In this document: positions 26,103-35,450 of the stretch, one piece after another
Numbering within the stretch: the stretch's first letter is position 1
Layout: the number at the start of each line of letters is the position of its first letter
From: Balneola sp.
GTDB lineage: Bacteria > Bacteroidota > Rhodothermia > Balneolales > Balneolaceae
Assembly: GCA_002694685.1 (NCBI GenBank)
Contig: NZMW01000011.1
Coordinates: forward strand, 62,001 to 126,000
Direction of reading: 5' to 3'
Length of the DNA: 64,000 bases
The notes under the pieces: generated by a model
The model's input: only the letters and a program-made list of their open reading frames with translations
What the model was told of the DNA's origin: nothing
The model's database searches: none
Program-made: the position numbers and the translations under genes

Positions 26103-26382
26103 TTTCACCCTCATTTATTTGGTCACGAAGCGTGGTGCTCTGGGTATAATGCACAACCTGTTTCTTAGGAATGCGCATCATTTGTTCGTAATGAGGGTTA
26201 TAAGATTTATGTTCCTCACGAATTTCAGGTTTAAAACTACCCAATCCCGGCAGGGTAAAACCCTTGCCATTTGCCAGAAGAAGAGTCAGGCTATCCACAA
26301 AAGAATCATAGAGTTCTTCTGCCTCTGCCTGGGTTAAATCAAGCTCTTCAGCTAAACTTTTCAGTACCTCCGTTTTCGTCAT
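26095..26382 (-). CDS. HU family DNA-binding protein (small)
   Basis: Small HU/IHF-fold protein of about 95 aa. The start is placed at the Met at 26382 (MTKTEVLKSLAEELDLTQAEAE), typical for HU proteins; nine further in-frame codons upstream are less likely. GKGFTLPGLGSFKPEIREEHKSYNPHYEQMMRIP is a shortened, divergent DNA-binding arm. Its stop overlaps the start of the HU-TM-LysM gene by 8 bp (ATGAGTAA), so the two are probably translated together and may form a heterodimer. Confidence 0.85.
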   Translation of the reverse strand: MTKTEVLKSLAEELDLTQAEAEELYDSFVDSLTLLLANGKGFTLPGLGSFKPEIREEHKSYNPHYEQMMRIPKKQVVHYTQSTTLRDQINEGENE

Positions 26383-26546
26383 ACCAACACCTAATAATAT
26401 TAATACCAACTAACCAAGAAGAAATGCTAAAACGGGCAAATAAGCAATTATCAGCAGATTTTTGTAAATCTTTGCTCTTTAACGATTTCACTGTTTGATG
26501 AGGATGCTTATCATCCATCAATATCTAACCGGCCTGAACCCACATA

Positions 26547-27806
26547 ATGATGCTTACTTCTTTTATTGATGTTCACCCTGATTCCAATTTCCCCATACAA
26601 AACCTCCCCTATGGAGCCTACCGGACAGAACACGGTGATATACACCTTTGCTCAGCAATTGGTGAGTACATCATAGATCTTTACGTGCTGGATGAACATG
26701 AGCTTTTTGACGGACCTCTTCTAAACAACCAGCTTGTTTTTCAGGACTCAACACTTAATTATTTTATGAGCCTGGGCAAACCTGTCTGGCAAGAAGCACG
26801 AAAAACACTCCAATCCCTATTATCCAATGATAATCCCAAACTGCGCGATGATGCAGGACTTCGAGATCTGGTTTTCAAACTAAGAGAAGACATCGAGATG
26901 GTAATGCCGGTACAAATTGAAGATTACACCGATTTCTACTCTTCCGAGCAACATGCCAAAAATGTTGGATCTATGTTTCGAGATCCTGAAAATGCCCTGC
27001 TTCCGAACTGGAAACACCTTCCGATTGGCTATCATGGAAGGACCAGTTCTATTGTATTGAGTGGCACTGAAGTCCACCGCCCAAAAGGACAGATTCTAAA
27101 AAAAGATGCAGTCCAGCCTGCTTTCGAACCTTCAAAGAATCTGGATTTTGAGTTAGAGGTTGGGTTCTTAACCGGCCCGGGCAATAAGCTTGGAGAATCA
27201 ATTTCCGTTGACGAAGCTGAAGATCATATCTTCGGAATGGTTCTCGTAAACGACTGGAGCGCCCGCGATATCCAGAAATGGGAGTACCAACCACTTGGCC
27301 CTTTTTTAGCCAAAAGCTGGGCTACTTCTATTTCTCCATGGATCGTTACTTTAGATGCACTCGAACCTTTTCGGTTTCCATCAACCCCACAAGATCCAAC
27401 CCCTTTAGAATACCTCAATCAAAAACAACGTACGACTTTTGATATTGAACTTGAGGTCTTCCTTAAAACCGAAAAGCTTTCTGAACCTTACAAACTCTGC
27501 TCCTCCAACTTCCGCCATCTCTACTGGACCATAGCTCAACAGCTTGCCCATCAAACCGCTGCAGGGTGTAATGTACGACCGGGCGGCCTCTATGCCTCGG
27601 GCACCATCAGCGGCCCTACCGAAGACAGCTATGGAAGCATGCTGGAATTAGCCTGGAAAGGAACCAAGCCTATTACATTGCCTTCAGGCGAAACAAGAAC
27701 TTTCCTTGAAGATGGAGATGAAGTTACGATGACCGGCTTTGCTCAAGGAGACAACTTCCGAGTTGGTTTTGGTGAAGTTATTGGGAAAATCTCACCTGCC
27801 AAGTGA
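26547..27806 (+). CDS. fahA: Fumarylacetoacetase
   Basis: Last step of tyrosine degradation: fumarylacetoacetate to fumarate and acetoacetate. Length of 419 aa matches the eukaryotic-type enzyme. N-terminal SH3-like domain (IQNLPYGAYRTEHGDIHLCSAIG), then the catalytic domain with YSSEQHAKNVGSMFR, PIGYHGRTSSIV, metal-ligand region LDFELEVGFL and NDWSARDIQKWEYQPLGPF. No other tyrosine-pathway gene lies beside it. It has its own ~140 bp upstream region shared with the divergent HU operon. Confidence 0.95.
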   Translation: MMLTSFIDVHPDSNFPIQNLPYGAYRTEHGDIHLCSAIGEYIIDLYVLDEHELFDGPLLNNQLVFQDSTLNYFMSLGKPVWQEARKTLQSLLSNDNPKLRDDAGLRDLVFKLREDIEMVMPVQIEDYTDFYSSEQHAKNVGSMFRDPENALLPNWKHLPIGYHGRTSSIVLSGTEVHRPKGQILKKDAVQPAFEPSKNLDFELEVGFLTGPGNKLGESISVDEAEDHIFGMVLVNDWSARDIQKWEYQPLGPFLAKSWATSISPWIVTLDALEPFRFPSTPQDPTPLEYLNQKQRTTFDIELEVFLKTEKLSEPYKLCSSNFRHLYWTIAQQLAHQTAAGCNVRPGGLYASGTISGPTEDSYGSMLELAWKGTKPITLPSGETRTFLEDGDEVTMTGFAQGDNFRVGFGEVIGKISPAK

Positions 27807-27886
27807 GCGTAACGAGCTCAAGTGTTTAGGTGTTTATGTGTTGAGGTATTTTTAACCTGATCTCGTCCACGTAAATACATAAACAC

Positions 27887-29701
27887 TTATTTAACCAGCG
27901 TCATTTTTTTTGTGAAGATGGCATCATCAATTTGAAACCTGTAAAAGTATATTCCTGAGCTTAGCCCTTGTGCATTGAAGGGAATTGAATATGAACCAAG
28001 CTGATAAAACCGACTCGTTAACTCCTGAACCTTCCGTCCTGTAATGTCATAAACGTCGAGTTCAACAAAGGCTGAGCGTGGTAATTCAAAATCAATATTT
28101 GTTGTTGGGTTAAAGGGATTGGGGTAATTCTGATACACCCTAAATGACTTTGGAAGGTCTGCATACTCAGGATCACGAACAGTTATTGCATTGCCGTTTT
28201 TCCCCATCGCCAAAGCCAGACTACGTGTTGAAGTTTCGCCGCTATAGTTTGCTATCACAACGCCCAGCCGGTCAATATTCTCCCAGGCAATATCGGTAGG
28301 TACGTACAATTGGCTTTTCCCTTCCCCGGTGGCAACCCGTTCTTTCATCTCGCCATCTTTCATATAAAAAAGAAGCCCCAACCCAACCTGGCTGCTATCA
28401 AAGTCGACTGCAATATCAATCATACCATTATCTCCAGAGCTTGGATAAACCTCAAAGTAGCGAGCTGCTAATGGCCGAATGGTATTCACCTCTTTTTTCT
28501 GAAGGGGAACAGTATTAAACATCGTGTCCACATTAGAAAATGGATATTCACTTTTTTCAGCAAATCCATAATCATCTAGCCCAATTCTTGATCCCGACGC
28601 AAAATGCCACAGGTGGTTTTGCACAAAAGTGATTGGAAAATCAGTTCCTCGTCCGGGCAGTACTTGACGTAGGGCATCATCAATACTTAAAAAATTATCT
28701 TCTTCAATTAAAGCCCACACTTCTTGCCAAATATCATCCCCAAAAACTTCTGAGTAAAAGATCATCCAGCTCACATGGTAATAGGCGCCGGGAGTACCGT
28801 TCTGCGGGGCAAAAAAGATAGAAGAGCTGTAGGGAGTTGATGCCCCAAAGCCTGTTTTAATGTAATTGTAGTAGTCATTCACATCATCATAAACGACTTC
28901 CTCAAAAAGAGTCGCATCCATTTCAGCCCAGTTCAAAGCACCTGACGGGGCCGCCCATCTGTTCTGGGCATACTGAATGGCATGCTTAAATTCGTGAGCT
29001 ACCGTCACGTAAACCGCACCAACTTCATCACCTTCAGGATGTGAGTTTTCCGGAAAATTCTTAAAGTCGTTCTCCAATCTAATGTAGGTCTGAGGAAAAC
29101 TGCCTGTAGTTCTTGTCTCACCATAAAATGACAAGTTTTCCAATACTATCCGGTATGTAGAGCCTGCAGGTATAGGGTCTTTAAAGCCAAGCCTCAGTAC
29201 TTCGTGCCGGTAACTTGAGTCTGCTGATTCGGCCACTAAATCCACATAATCAGGAACGCCGTTTTCATCATCATCTACGACAGAAACAGAGTCAGGACCT
29301 GAAGTCTCATATTCTATTTCGAATTTACCCGATGGAGATATATAGGTTTGTGTAGTAAGGCTTTTACTCGCTGAACGTGGTGGATTTTGATACGCTTCAA
29401 TCTTGGCAAGAGCGGATGATGAAATCTGGTCCCTGAAGTTATAAACAAACATCGTTGCTGGAGTTGCACATTTATGCAGAACCTTGCTTTGCTCTCCCAA
29501 ACCTCCAGTAGCATATAACAGCCGAACCTGCTCCAATGCCGCCGTTTCAACGTCAATTTCACCCTGCAAAAAAGACTCCTGTATCTTATGGAGCTGAGAG
29601 CCTGTAACCCCAACCTGCCCAAACGAAGTAAAAGGCAAAGCAAGTACAACCAAAAGAGCACCTGCTATAGCTTTTATAAATTGATACTGGGACTTATGCA
29701 T
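27887..29701 (-). CDS. Secreted metalloprotease-like protein with type IX sorting domain
   Basis: Exported protein of 604 aa. The Met at 29701 is preferred because it leads directly to a signal peptide (KAIAGALLVVLALPFTSFGQ). A zinc-peptidase motif HEFKH occurs in YVTVAHEFKHAIQYAQ, resembling M6-like/MXAN_6640 putative metalloproteases. The last ~85 residues form a type A sorting domain of the type IX system (FRVYQNYPNPFNPTT, VELDVYDITGRKVQEL, GLSSGIYFYRF, KKMTLVK). It should pass the outer membrane by type IX secretion. The porX gene for that system lies about 3.5 kb away. Confidence 0.88.
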   Translation of the reverse strand: MHKSQYQFIKAIAGALLVVLALPFTSFGQVGVTGSQLHKIQESFLQGEIDVETAALEQVRLLYATGGLGEQSKVLHKCATPATMFVYNFRDQISSSALAKIEAYQNPPRSASKSLTTQTYISPSGKFEIEYETSGPDSVSVVDDDENGVPDYVDLVAESADSSYRHEVLRLGFKDPIPAGSTYRIVLENLSFYGETRTTGSFPQTYIRLENDFKNFPENSHPEGDEVGAVYVTVAHEFKHAIQYAQNRWAAPSGALNWAEMDATLFEEVVYDDVNDYYNYIKTGFGASTPYSSSIFFAPQNGTPGAYYHVSWMIFYSEVFGDDIWQEVWALIEEDNFLSIDDALRQVLPGRGTDFPITFVQNHLWHFASGSRIGLDDYGFAEKSEYPFSNVDTMFNTVPLQKKEVNTIRPLAARYFEVYPSSGDNGMIDIAVDFDSSQVGLGLLFYMKDGEMKERVATGEGKSQLYVPTDIAWENIDRLGVVIANYSGETSTRSLALAMGKNGNAITVRDPEYADLPKSFRVYQNYPNPFNPTTNIDFELPRSAFVELDVYDITGRKVQELTSRFYQLGSYSIPFNAQGLSSGIYFYRFQIDDAIFTKKMTLVK

Positions 29702-29780
29702 TGTTTGGATTTTGCTTAACTTTGGGGTTCGCAAATGATGAACGCTGTAGCTATACAGTTCTTATAATTTAAGAGAAAAA

Positions 29781-30749
29781 ATGTATCAAGTAATACTTTA
29801 TTACAACTTTGAACCGATTGAAGATCCCGATCGTTTTTGCAAAGCACACAAAAGCTTTTGCAAAGAAATTGGGTTGAAGGGAAGAATCTATATTTCTGAT
29901 GAAGGAATTAACGGAACTGCCGGTGGAACTGACCAGCAAATTGAAGAATACAAAAACTACCTGTGGTCTTTACCCGGTTTTGATGACACCGAATTTAAAC
30001 AGGAAGAAAGCGACTACATCCCCTTTGCTAAGCTGATCTGCAAGACCCGTGATGAAATTGTAGCCCTGCACGTCGATGACGTCAACCCGGAGAACGGCGG
30101 TAATTACCTGGCTCCTGATGAATGGCGTAACGTGATGGAATCTCAGGATGATTACGTGATGATTGACGTTCGAAACAATTATGAATCCAAGATCGGACAT
30201 TTCAAAGGCGCACTCACCCCGGACCTTGATAACTTCTACGACTTTCCTGAGTGGCTGGAAGAAGCCAACATTCCCAAAGACAAAAAAGTATTGATGTACT
30301 GCACCGGCGGAATTCGCTGTGAGAAGTTTTCTGTTTTGATGAAGGAAGGCGGCTGGGATGATGTAAATCAACTGCACGGCGGAATTCTAAAGTATGCCAA
30401 GGAAGAAGGCGGAAAACACTTTGAAGGCAAATGCTTTGTGTTTGATGATCGCCTGGTGGTGCCTGTAAACCCAAAAGATTTGGAGCCTATCGCCCGGTGT
30501 GAAATCACCGGAAAACCGGCTGATACCTACATAAACTGTGCGAATATGGAGTGTAATAAGCTGTTTGTCTGCTCGGAAGAGGGTGCTCATAAAATGGACG
30601 GGTGCTGTAGCGAGGAGTGTCGCCAAAGCGAATACAAACGCCCTTTTGATCCGGAAAATGCATTTAAGCCATTTAGAAAATGGTATAATTATTTCGGTGA
30701 AGACTTCAAAGAGAGAGACCTTGAGCAACAGCAAGCTGCACAGTCGTAA
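29781..30749 (+). CDS. trhO: tRNA uridine(34) hydroxylase TrhO (rhodanese-like)
   Basis: Oxygen-dependent 5-hydroxylation of wobble uridine in tRNA; 322 aa. N-terminal acylphosphatase-like domain (GLKGRIYISDEGINGTAGG) and a central rhodanese domain with DVRNNYESKIGHFKGA and the catalytic-cysteine loop YCTGGIRCEKF. A C-terminal cysteine-rich segment (CEITGKPADTYINCANMECNKLFVC and CCSEECR) is typical of the YceA/UPF0176 family. It is divergent from the type IX-exported protein gene and its 3' end overlaps the following RluA-type gene. Confidence 0.92.
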   Translation: MYQVILYYNFEPIEDPDRFCKAHKSFCKEIGLKGRIYISDEGINGTAGGTDQQIEEYKNYLWSLPGFDDTEFKQEESDYIPFAKLICKTRDEIVALHVDDVNPENGGNYLAPDEWRNVMESQDDYVMIDVRNNYESKIGHFKGALTPDLDNFYDFPEWLEEANIPKDKKVLMYCTGGIRCEKFSVLMKEGGWDDVNQLHGGILKYAKEEGGKHFEGKCFVFDDRLVVPVNPKDLEPIARCEITGKPADTYINCANMECNKLFVCSEEGAHKMDGCCSEECRQSEYKRPFDPENAFKPFRKWYNYFGEDFKERDLEQQQAAQS

Positions 30750-31635
30750 AGTTCGGATTGTAGAGCCTTATCCTATTACGTATCGGTTTACGGTGAAATC
30801 GGAGTTCAATGGGAAACCTCTGCTCGAATTAATGACCACCCGATTTCCATTTCACGGTGCAAAGGTTTGGGAGTCTAAAATAAAGGCCGGGCTTGTTGGG
30901 GTGAATGGAAGTGAAGCAGATTCAAATTACATTCTTTCTAAACACGATCAAGTCTATCATCATAACCCTAAAGTCGTGGAGCCTTCCGTTCCCGATGAAG
31001 TTGAAGTATTGGAGCAAACCGATGATTACCTCATTGTATTTAAACCCGCTCCATTGCCGATGCATCCCGGTGGCCGGTATAACAAAAACTCGCTGACGGC
31101 TATTCTGGAAGAGCAGGGATTCGAGAACTTACGAATTGTTCACCGGCTTGATGCTGTAACTTCAGGGCTCGTACTCTTAGCTCGCAATAAAGCCTTTGCT
31201 CAACAGGCGATGATTGCCTTTAGTGAATCTAAAGTCAAAAAAACCTACTTCGCTCACATCTCTGGAAATCCAAAAGAGAATGTAATCACCATCGACTCTC
31301 CCATTCGAAGAAAAAATGGATTTGTCTTTGAAAGTAAGCTTGGGCTTAATCAGGCTAAAGAAGCCATCACGCATTTTGAAGTTGTAGAGCGGTCAGGGAA
31401 ATCTACCTTAATTAAATGCTCCCCAAAAACAGGCCGTACGCATCAGATACGATTACATCTCGAACAATGGGGCTATCCTATCATCGATGATCCTATTTAT
31501 GGGATTAATGGTGATAAAAGCAGCAGGAAGGCTCAGAAAGCAGGAATCAGCTTACTCAATGCCGGACTGGAAATAGAAGAGCTTGGGGTGAAGTATTTTC
31601 TTGATAGAAGTGAGATTCTAAACGTAAGATATTAG
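30721..31635 (+). CDS. RluA family pseudouridine synthase
   Basis: RNA pseudouridine synthase of about 304 aa. The frame is open from 30538 inside trhO, but the protein similarity starts near IVEPYPITYRF. No ATG or GTG is available at that point, so TTG 30721 is the likely start, overlapping trhO by 29 bp. An S4-like domain (FPFHGAKVWESKIKAGLVGVNG) precedes the catalytic domain with the active-site Asp in IVHRLDAVTSGL, then GRTHQIRLHLEQWGYPIIDDPIYG. The target uridine (rRNA or tRNA) is unknown. Both overlapping genes modify RNA. Confidence 0.88.
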   Translation: MSNSKLHSRKVRIVEPYPITYRFTVKSEFNGKPLLELMTTRFPFHGAKVWESKIKAGLVGVNGSEADSNYILSKHDQVYHHNPKVVEPSVPDEVEVLEQTDDYLIVFKPAPLPMHPGGRYNKNSLTAILEEQGFENLRIVHRLDAVTSGLVLLARNKAFAQQAMIAFSESKVKKTYFAHISGNPKENVITIDSPIRRKNGFVFESKLGLNQAKEAITHFEVVERSGKSTLIKCSPKTGRTHQIRLHLEQWGYPIIDDPIYGINGDKSSRKAQKAGISLLNAGLEIEELGVKYFLDRSEILNVRY

Positions 31636-31670
31636 ATAAATAACCTCACATCTATCATCTAATATCTTAC
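31624..31670. terminator. Bidirectional hairpin between convergent genes
   Basis: GTAAGATATTAGAT (31624-31637) is exactly complementary to ATCTAATATCTTAC (31657-31670). The left arm covers the stop codon of the RluA-type gene, and the right arm ends 7 bp from the end of the - strand hydrolase gene. It could serve both transcripts. Confidence 0.6.
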
Positions 31671-31677
31671 ATCTACT

Positions 31678-32469
31678 TTAACCCTTAAAAAAAGCTTCTG
31701 CTATCCTCGCAAACTGCTTGGGCTTATCGAGAAAGGCATAGTGACCGGCATCTTCGATAATGACCAGTGCGGCATTATTAATTCCTTTTTCAATTCGCTG
31801 TCCCTGATATACAGGAGTTGCATCATCATTTCTTCCCCAAAGTAAAAGCACTTCATGCGGAATATTTGGAAGTGAAGATTCTAAATATTCCGTCACTGAC
31901 TTCACGAAAGTTTCTCTCATAACCCCCGACAGTTTACTGTAGTCGCTTGAGCCCAAGCTTTTCCAGACGGCTGTAGTCCGCAACCATCCCAGCGCTTTGG
32001 CTCGGAGTGATCCGGGTAAAATCATAAAAGGTGCTTTCAGAATTTTGGCTGTGTATTTCCTGATATAGAATTTTAATGAGCGCTTTGGCTTCATGCCTGC
32101 TCCACCCGTAATCAGGACCTTATCGACATGAGATTTCCCAAACTCTCTGGCACACAGCTTCAGCATAATTCGTCCGCCGAATGAGTGCACCAGCAGGTCA
32201 ACTTTATCCTCTTCTAAGGATTCTATAAAAGCCTGAATAGCGTCCGCATAATCATCAATGGCCCAAGCCCCGGAAGGTTCTGGCGAATCTCCAAAACCGG
32301 GAAGGTCTATCACATAGCTCGTTCTAAGTTGAGCAAGGTTTTGGGCGACCGGCATCATTGCTCGCTTACTGCTTCCCCAGCCGTGCAGTATTACTAATGG
32401 CTTCCCATTGCCGGCTTTTTCGTAGGCAATTTCCTGATCCTGATATTTGAATGTGTGGTTTTCTGACAT
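31678..32469 (-). CDS. Alpha/beta-fold hydrolase
   Basis: Single-domain alpha/beta hydrolase of 263 aa without signal peptide. The oxyanion region is VILHGWGSSKRAM, the nucleophile elbow is VHSFGGRI, the acid lies in LLWGRNDDATPV, and the catalytic His is in IEDAGHYAFLDKP. The substrate is not predictable; family members include esterases, C-C hydrolases and lipases. It is convergent with the RluA-type gene and divergent from the HhH gene. Confidence 0.88.
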   Translation of the reverse strand: MSENHTFKYQDQEIAYEKAGNGKPLVILHGWGSSKRAMMPVAQNLAQLRTSYVIDLPGFGDSPEPSGAWAIDDYADAIQAFIESLEEDKVDLLVHSFGGRIMLKLCAREFGKSHVDKVLITGGAGMKPKRSLKFYIRKYTAKILKAPFMILPGSLRAKALGWLRTTAVWKSLGSSDYSKLSGVMRETFVKSVTEYLESSLPNIPHEVLLLWGRNDDATPVYQGQRIEKGINNAALVIIEDAGHYAFLDKPKQFARIAEAFFKG

Positions 32470-32563
32470 AGCTTAAATTTTGCCAAACTTCTCACTTCCC
32501 TCATTAGGAAACAAGGAAAGATTCGAAGTTGAGTTTTTCCGGCTCCTAAACCATATTAGGTAC

Positions 32564-33094
32564 ATGAAATTTAATGACCTGAAACGTAAAGCATTCTTCT
32601 GGATTGATCGCCTCCAGATCTCCCGCACCGAACGCATCTCGGTGGTTGCCTTACTGGTGCTGATTTCTATTCTCCTGATCTCGAACTTCTTCATTTCAAA
32701 AACCTATAATTACAGCCAGCAAAAGTACGATGCTATTTCTGCCGAATTTAATAAAAGAAGTCAGCTGCTTCGGGAAGAACAAAAGGAACTCGATGCAAAA
32801 TATAATCCTCCCCAAGTTGTTAGTGAATCTACTTCTCCGTCTGATAATTATGAAACCAGTTCCACAGAAACAAAAGAACAAATTCCGGCTTCAACCGAAA
32901 AGATTAATATAAATACAGCAACCAGTTCAGAGCTACAGACATTAGACGGAATTGGCGAAGCCTATGCTCAGCGAATTATTGAATACAGAGAAGCAAATGG
33001 CGGTTTTGATTCCATAGATGAACTCGTTAACGTAAAAGGCATTGGCGAAAAAAGGCTAGAAAATATCCGGCCATTTATAACTCTCGGCAAATAG
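32564..33094 (+). CDS. ComEA-like helix-hairpin-helix protein, membrane-anchored
   Basis: Protein of 176 aa. The frame opens at 32480, but the Met at 32564 (MKFNDLKRKAFFWIDRL) is the likely start. One transmembrane helix (about residues 27-44, VVALLVLISILLISNFF) is followed by a coiled-coil-like stretch and a disordered Ser/Thr linker. The C-terminal tandem HhH domain (ININTATSSELQTLDGIGEAYAQRIIEYR and FDSIDELVNVKGIGEKRLENI) matches ComEA. ComEA binds incoming DNA during transformation. No other competence gene is next to it, so the role is inferred from the domain. Confidence 0.85.
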   Translation: MKFNDLKRKAFFWIDRLQISRTERISVVALLVLISILLISNFFISKTYNYSQQKYDAISAEFNKRSQLLREEQKELDAKYNPPQVVSESTSPSDNYETSSTETKEQIPASTEKININTATSSELQTLDGIGEAYAQRIIEYREANGGFDSIDELVNVKGIGEKRLENIRPFITLGK

Positions 33095-33103
33095 AATTAA
33101 AAA

Positions 33104-33164
33104 GCCCCTAAATCACAAATTGTTGAAGAACCTAAACGAACTTATCTTTTAGTGTTTTAGAGGC
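33104..33164. repeat. Inverted intergenic repeat, family 3, second copy
   Basis: It begins GCCCCTAAATC and ends TTTTAGTGTTTTAGAGGC, resembling the element at 4390-4467. It lies between the HhH gene and porX. Confidence 0.5.
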
Positions 33165-33183
33165 AATAAAATTAAAGAACTTC

Positions 33184-34725
33184 ATGCCAAAAATACTTTG
33201 GGCAGATGATGAAATCGATCACCTGCAATCACATATTATATTTTTAGAAAAAAAAGGATTTGAAATCACACCGGTATCTAACGGGGATGATGCCGTCAGT
33301 ATGATATCCTCCGAACCATTCGATATCGTGTATTTGGATGAGCAGATGCCGGGTATGGGCGGACTGGAAACCCTCGAGAAAATCAAAGCCATTCAGCCTT
33401 CTATGCCGGTGGTTATGATTACCAAGAGTGAGGAGGAATCGATCATGGAAGATGCCATTGGAGGTAAGATCTCTGATTATCTCATCAAGCCGGTAAATCC
33501 GAACCAGATTTTACTCACTACAAAGAGGCTGCTTGAGCGAAGCCGACTTCAATCTGAGAAATCTGCCCAAACATATCTTAAGCAGTTCAATGAGCTTTCG
33601 TCTCGCATTCACCCCGGAACGCACTGGAAAGAATGGATAGATATTTATAAAGAGCTTACCAACTGGCAAATTGATCTGGGTGATAGTGATGAAGGCTTGG
33701 TTCAGGTCCTCGACGATCAGTTTCAGCAGGCAAATAAGGAATTTGGAAAGTTTCTGAATCAGGAATATAAAGACTGGGTTCAAAAGGATGACAGCCGGCC
33801 TTTATTATCGCATGAAATTTTCAAGAAGTATGTGAACCCTCGTTTAGAGAAGGATGAAAAAGTGATGTTCTTTCTCGTTGATTGTATGCGGTACGATCAA
33901 TGGCTCGTTTTTGAGCCGGTGCTATCGAAGTACTTCTCAATCGATACGGATTTCTACTATTCTATTTTACCTACCGCAACGCCTTATTCCCGAAATGCTA
34001 TTTTCTCAGGACTATATCCGGCTGATATAGAGCGCATGTATCCGGAACTATGGCAACAGGGTCAGGACGAGTCTTCACTGAACCGCCACGAAGAAGAGCT
34101 GCTTCAAAAACAACTGAATCGAGATGGTATTGACATTAATTTCAAATATGAAAAAATACTGAATGCCGATGCCGGCCGAAAAGTTGCCGATAAAATTGGC
34201 AGTTATGCTCAATCTAAACTGGCAGCCTTTGTGTTTAATTTTGTAGATACGCTGGTCCACTCCCGCTCAGATTCTGATGTTATTAAAGAACTGGCACCCG
34301 ATGTTTCCGCTTTCCGGGCCGTTACGGAAGCTTGGTTTCAGCACTCTTCTCTGCTGCAAATGTTCAAAGGATTGGCAAAAGAAGATGTTACTCTAATCAT
34401 CACTACCGACCACGGCTCGGTTCGTGCTTTGCGCGACACTAAGGTTTATGGTGATAAGGACACCGCCACTAATCTTCGCTACAAATATGGCCGCAACTTA
34501 AAGGCTGATGAAGCTGATTCTGTAATTTTCATGGACGACCCTGAGCAGTATCGCCTTCCCAAAGTCGGATCCGTCAATAACTATATGATTGCCCGTGAAG
34601 ACTACTACTTTGTGTATCCAACCAACTACCATAAATACCAAAACCGGTACCGTGATACTTTTCAGCATGGTGGTGCTTCGATGGAAGAGATGATTTTACC
34701 GGTAGCCACTCTAAAACCTAAGTAG
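33184..34725 (+). CDS. porX: PorX-type response regulator with PglZ domain
   Basis: Two-domain regulator of 513 aa. The receiver domain (residues 1-120) has the acidic pair Asp8/Asp9, phospho-acceptor Asp52 in VYLDEQMPG, and the conserved Lys in [10 protein letters not shown] helical linker leads to a PglZ/alkaline-phosphatase-superfamily domain with [12 protein letters not shown], the nucleophile-region [22 protein letters not shown] and [11 protein letters not shown]. This combination is that of PorX, which controls type IX secretion genes in Bacteroidota. The partner kinase PorY is not in the window. tsaE starts 2 bp after its stop. Confidence 0.93.
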   Translation: MPKILWADDEIDHLQSHIIFLEKKGFEITPVSNGDDAVSMISSEPFDIVYLDEQMPGMGGLETLEKIKAIQPSMPVVMITKSEEESIMEDAIGGKISDYLIKPVNPNQILLTTKRLLERSRLQSEKSAQTYLKQFNELSSRIHPGTHWKEWIDIYKELTNWQIDLGDSDEGLVQVLDDQFQQANKEFGKFLNQEYKDWVQKDDSRPLLSHEIFKKYVNPRLEKDEKVMFFLVDCMRYDQWLVFEPVLSKYFSIDTDFYYSILPTATPYSRNAIFSGLYPADIERMYPELWQQGQDESSLNRHEEELLQKQLNRDGIDINFKYEKILNADAGRKVADKIGSYAQSKLAAFVFNFVDTLVHSRSDSDVIKELAPDVSAFRAVTEAWFQHSSLLQMFKGLAKEDVTLIITTDHGSVRALRDTKVYGDKDTATNLRYKYGRNLKADEADSVIFMDDPEQYRLPKVGSVNNYMIAREDYYFVYPTNYHKYQNRYRDTFQHGGASMEEMILPVATLKPK

Positions 34726-34726
34726 C

Positions 34727-35149
34727 GTGCAGTCAACTGAGAGTACATCCGTGGAAGAAACCATTCGTGTTGGTTTTGAGTTTGGCAAACAGCTTGAAGC
34801 AGGGGATGTTGTATGCCTGGATGGTGATTTAGGGGCCGGTAAAACGCACTTCGTTAAAGGCGTTGCTTCTTATTTTGGGATTAATCCTGAAAAAGTCAGC
34901 TCACCTACCTATACTTTGATCCATGAATATTCCGGGGAACTTCCCGTGTATCACTTTGATTGTTATCGACTGAAGCACGAACAGGAAGCTCTGGAAATTG
35001 GAGCTGAAGAATACTTTTACGGTGATGGCGTTTGTTTAGTCGAATGGCCGAAAAGAATTGAAGGCCTGATTCCTGAAGAGGCAATCTGGATTGAGATTTC
35101 GCACCTTTCAGATTCAAAACGAAAAATTAATATTCATCAGAAGAAGTAA
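34727..35149 (+). CDS. tsaE: tRNA threonylcarbamoyladenosine biosynthesis protein TsaE
   Basis: P-loop ATPase of 140 aa needed for the t6A modification at tRNA position 37, with TsaB/TsaD. Walker A is GDLGAGKTHFVKG, followed by the family motif SSPTYTLIHEY and YHFDCYRL, and LVEWPKRIEG near the C terminus. GTG 34727 is taken as start, 2 bp after porX, so the two genes are probably co-transcribed. Confidence 0.94.
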   Translation: MQSTESTSVEETIRVGFEFGKQLEAGDVVCLDGDLGAGKTHFVKGVASYFGINPEKVSSPTYTLIHEYSGELPVYHFDCYRLKHEQEALEIGAEEYFYGDGVCLVEWPKRIEGLIPEEAIWIEISHLSDSKRKINIHQKK

Positions 35150-35154
35150 TACTG

Positions 35155-35442
35155 ATGGGCAGTACAAAAAAACGAAGACTTTCATACCGACTTGATCTCC
35201 TCCCGGTGATTCTACCCTATCACCGCCGTGCAAAAAATACGCTTCGCACCGGCGATCTGGTTTATTACGGTCCCAGCCCAGAGTTTTATGGGATTGGCGA
35301 AGTGGTTCAAACTGCAGAAAAAATTTGCATGGTCGATTTTCGGGGAACTGGAGAACTGGGCATCCACAAAGACGAAATGCTTTCCTCTTATCTCATTCCT
35401 ATTCATAAACTAAACCTTTCAGGTGTATTGAAAGGGCGGTAG
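35155..35442 (+). CDS. Small uncharacterised protein, SH3-barrel-like
   Basis: Basic protein of 95 aa starting 5 bp after tsaE, so probably part of the porX-tsaE transcript. The centre (GDLVYYGPSPEFYGIGEVVQTAEKICMVDF) has the alternating strand pattern of small SH3-like barrels such as DUF3553 or the CarD N terminus, but I cannot assign a family. No signal peptide or membrane segment. Confidence 0.7.
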   Translation: MGSTKKRRLSYRLDLLPVILPYHRRAKNTLRTGDLVYYGPSPEFYGIGEVVQTAEKICMVDFRGTGELGIHKDEMLSSYLIPIHKLNLSGVLKGR

Positions 35443-35450
35443 TGAATAAA

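Noticed and set aside
33184-34725. PglZ domain as a sign of a BREX phage-defence system
   Set aside because: The domain is fused to a receiver with an intact phospho-acceptor, the PorX arrangement, and no other BREX gene (PglX, BrxC, BrxL) lies nearby.
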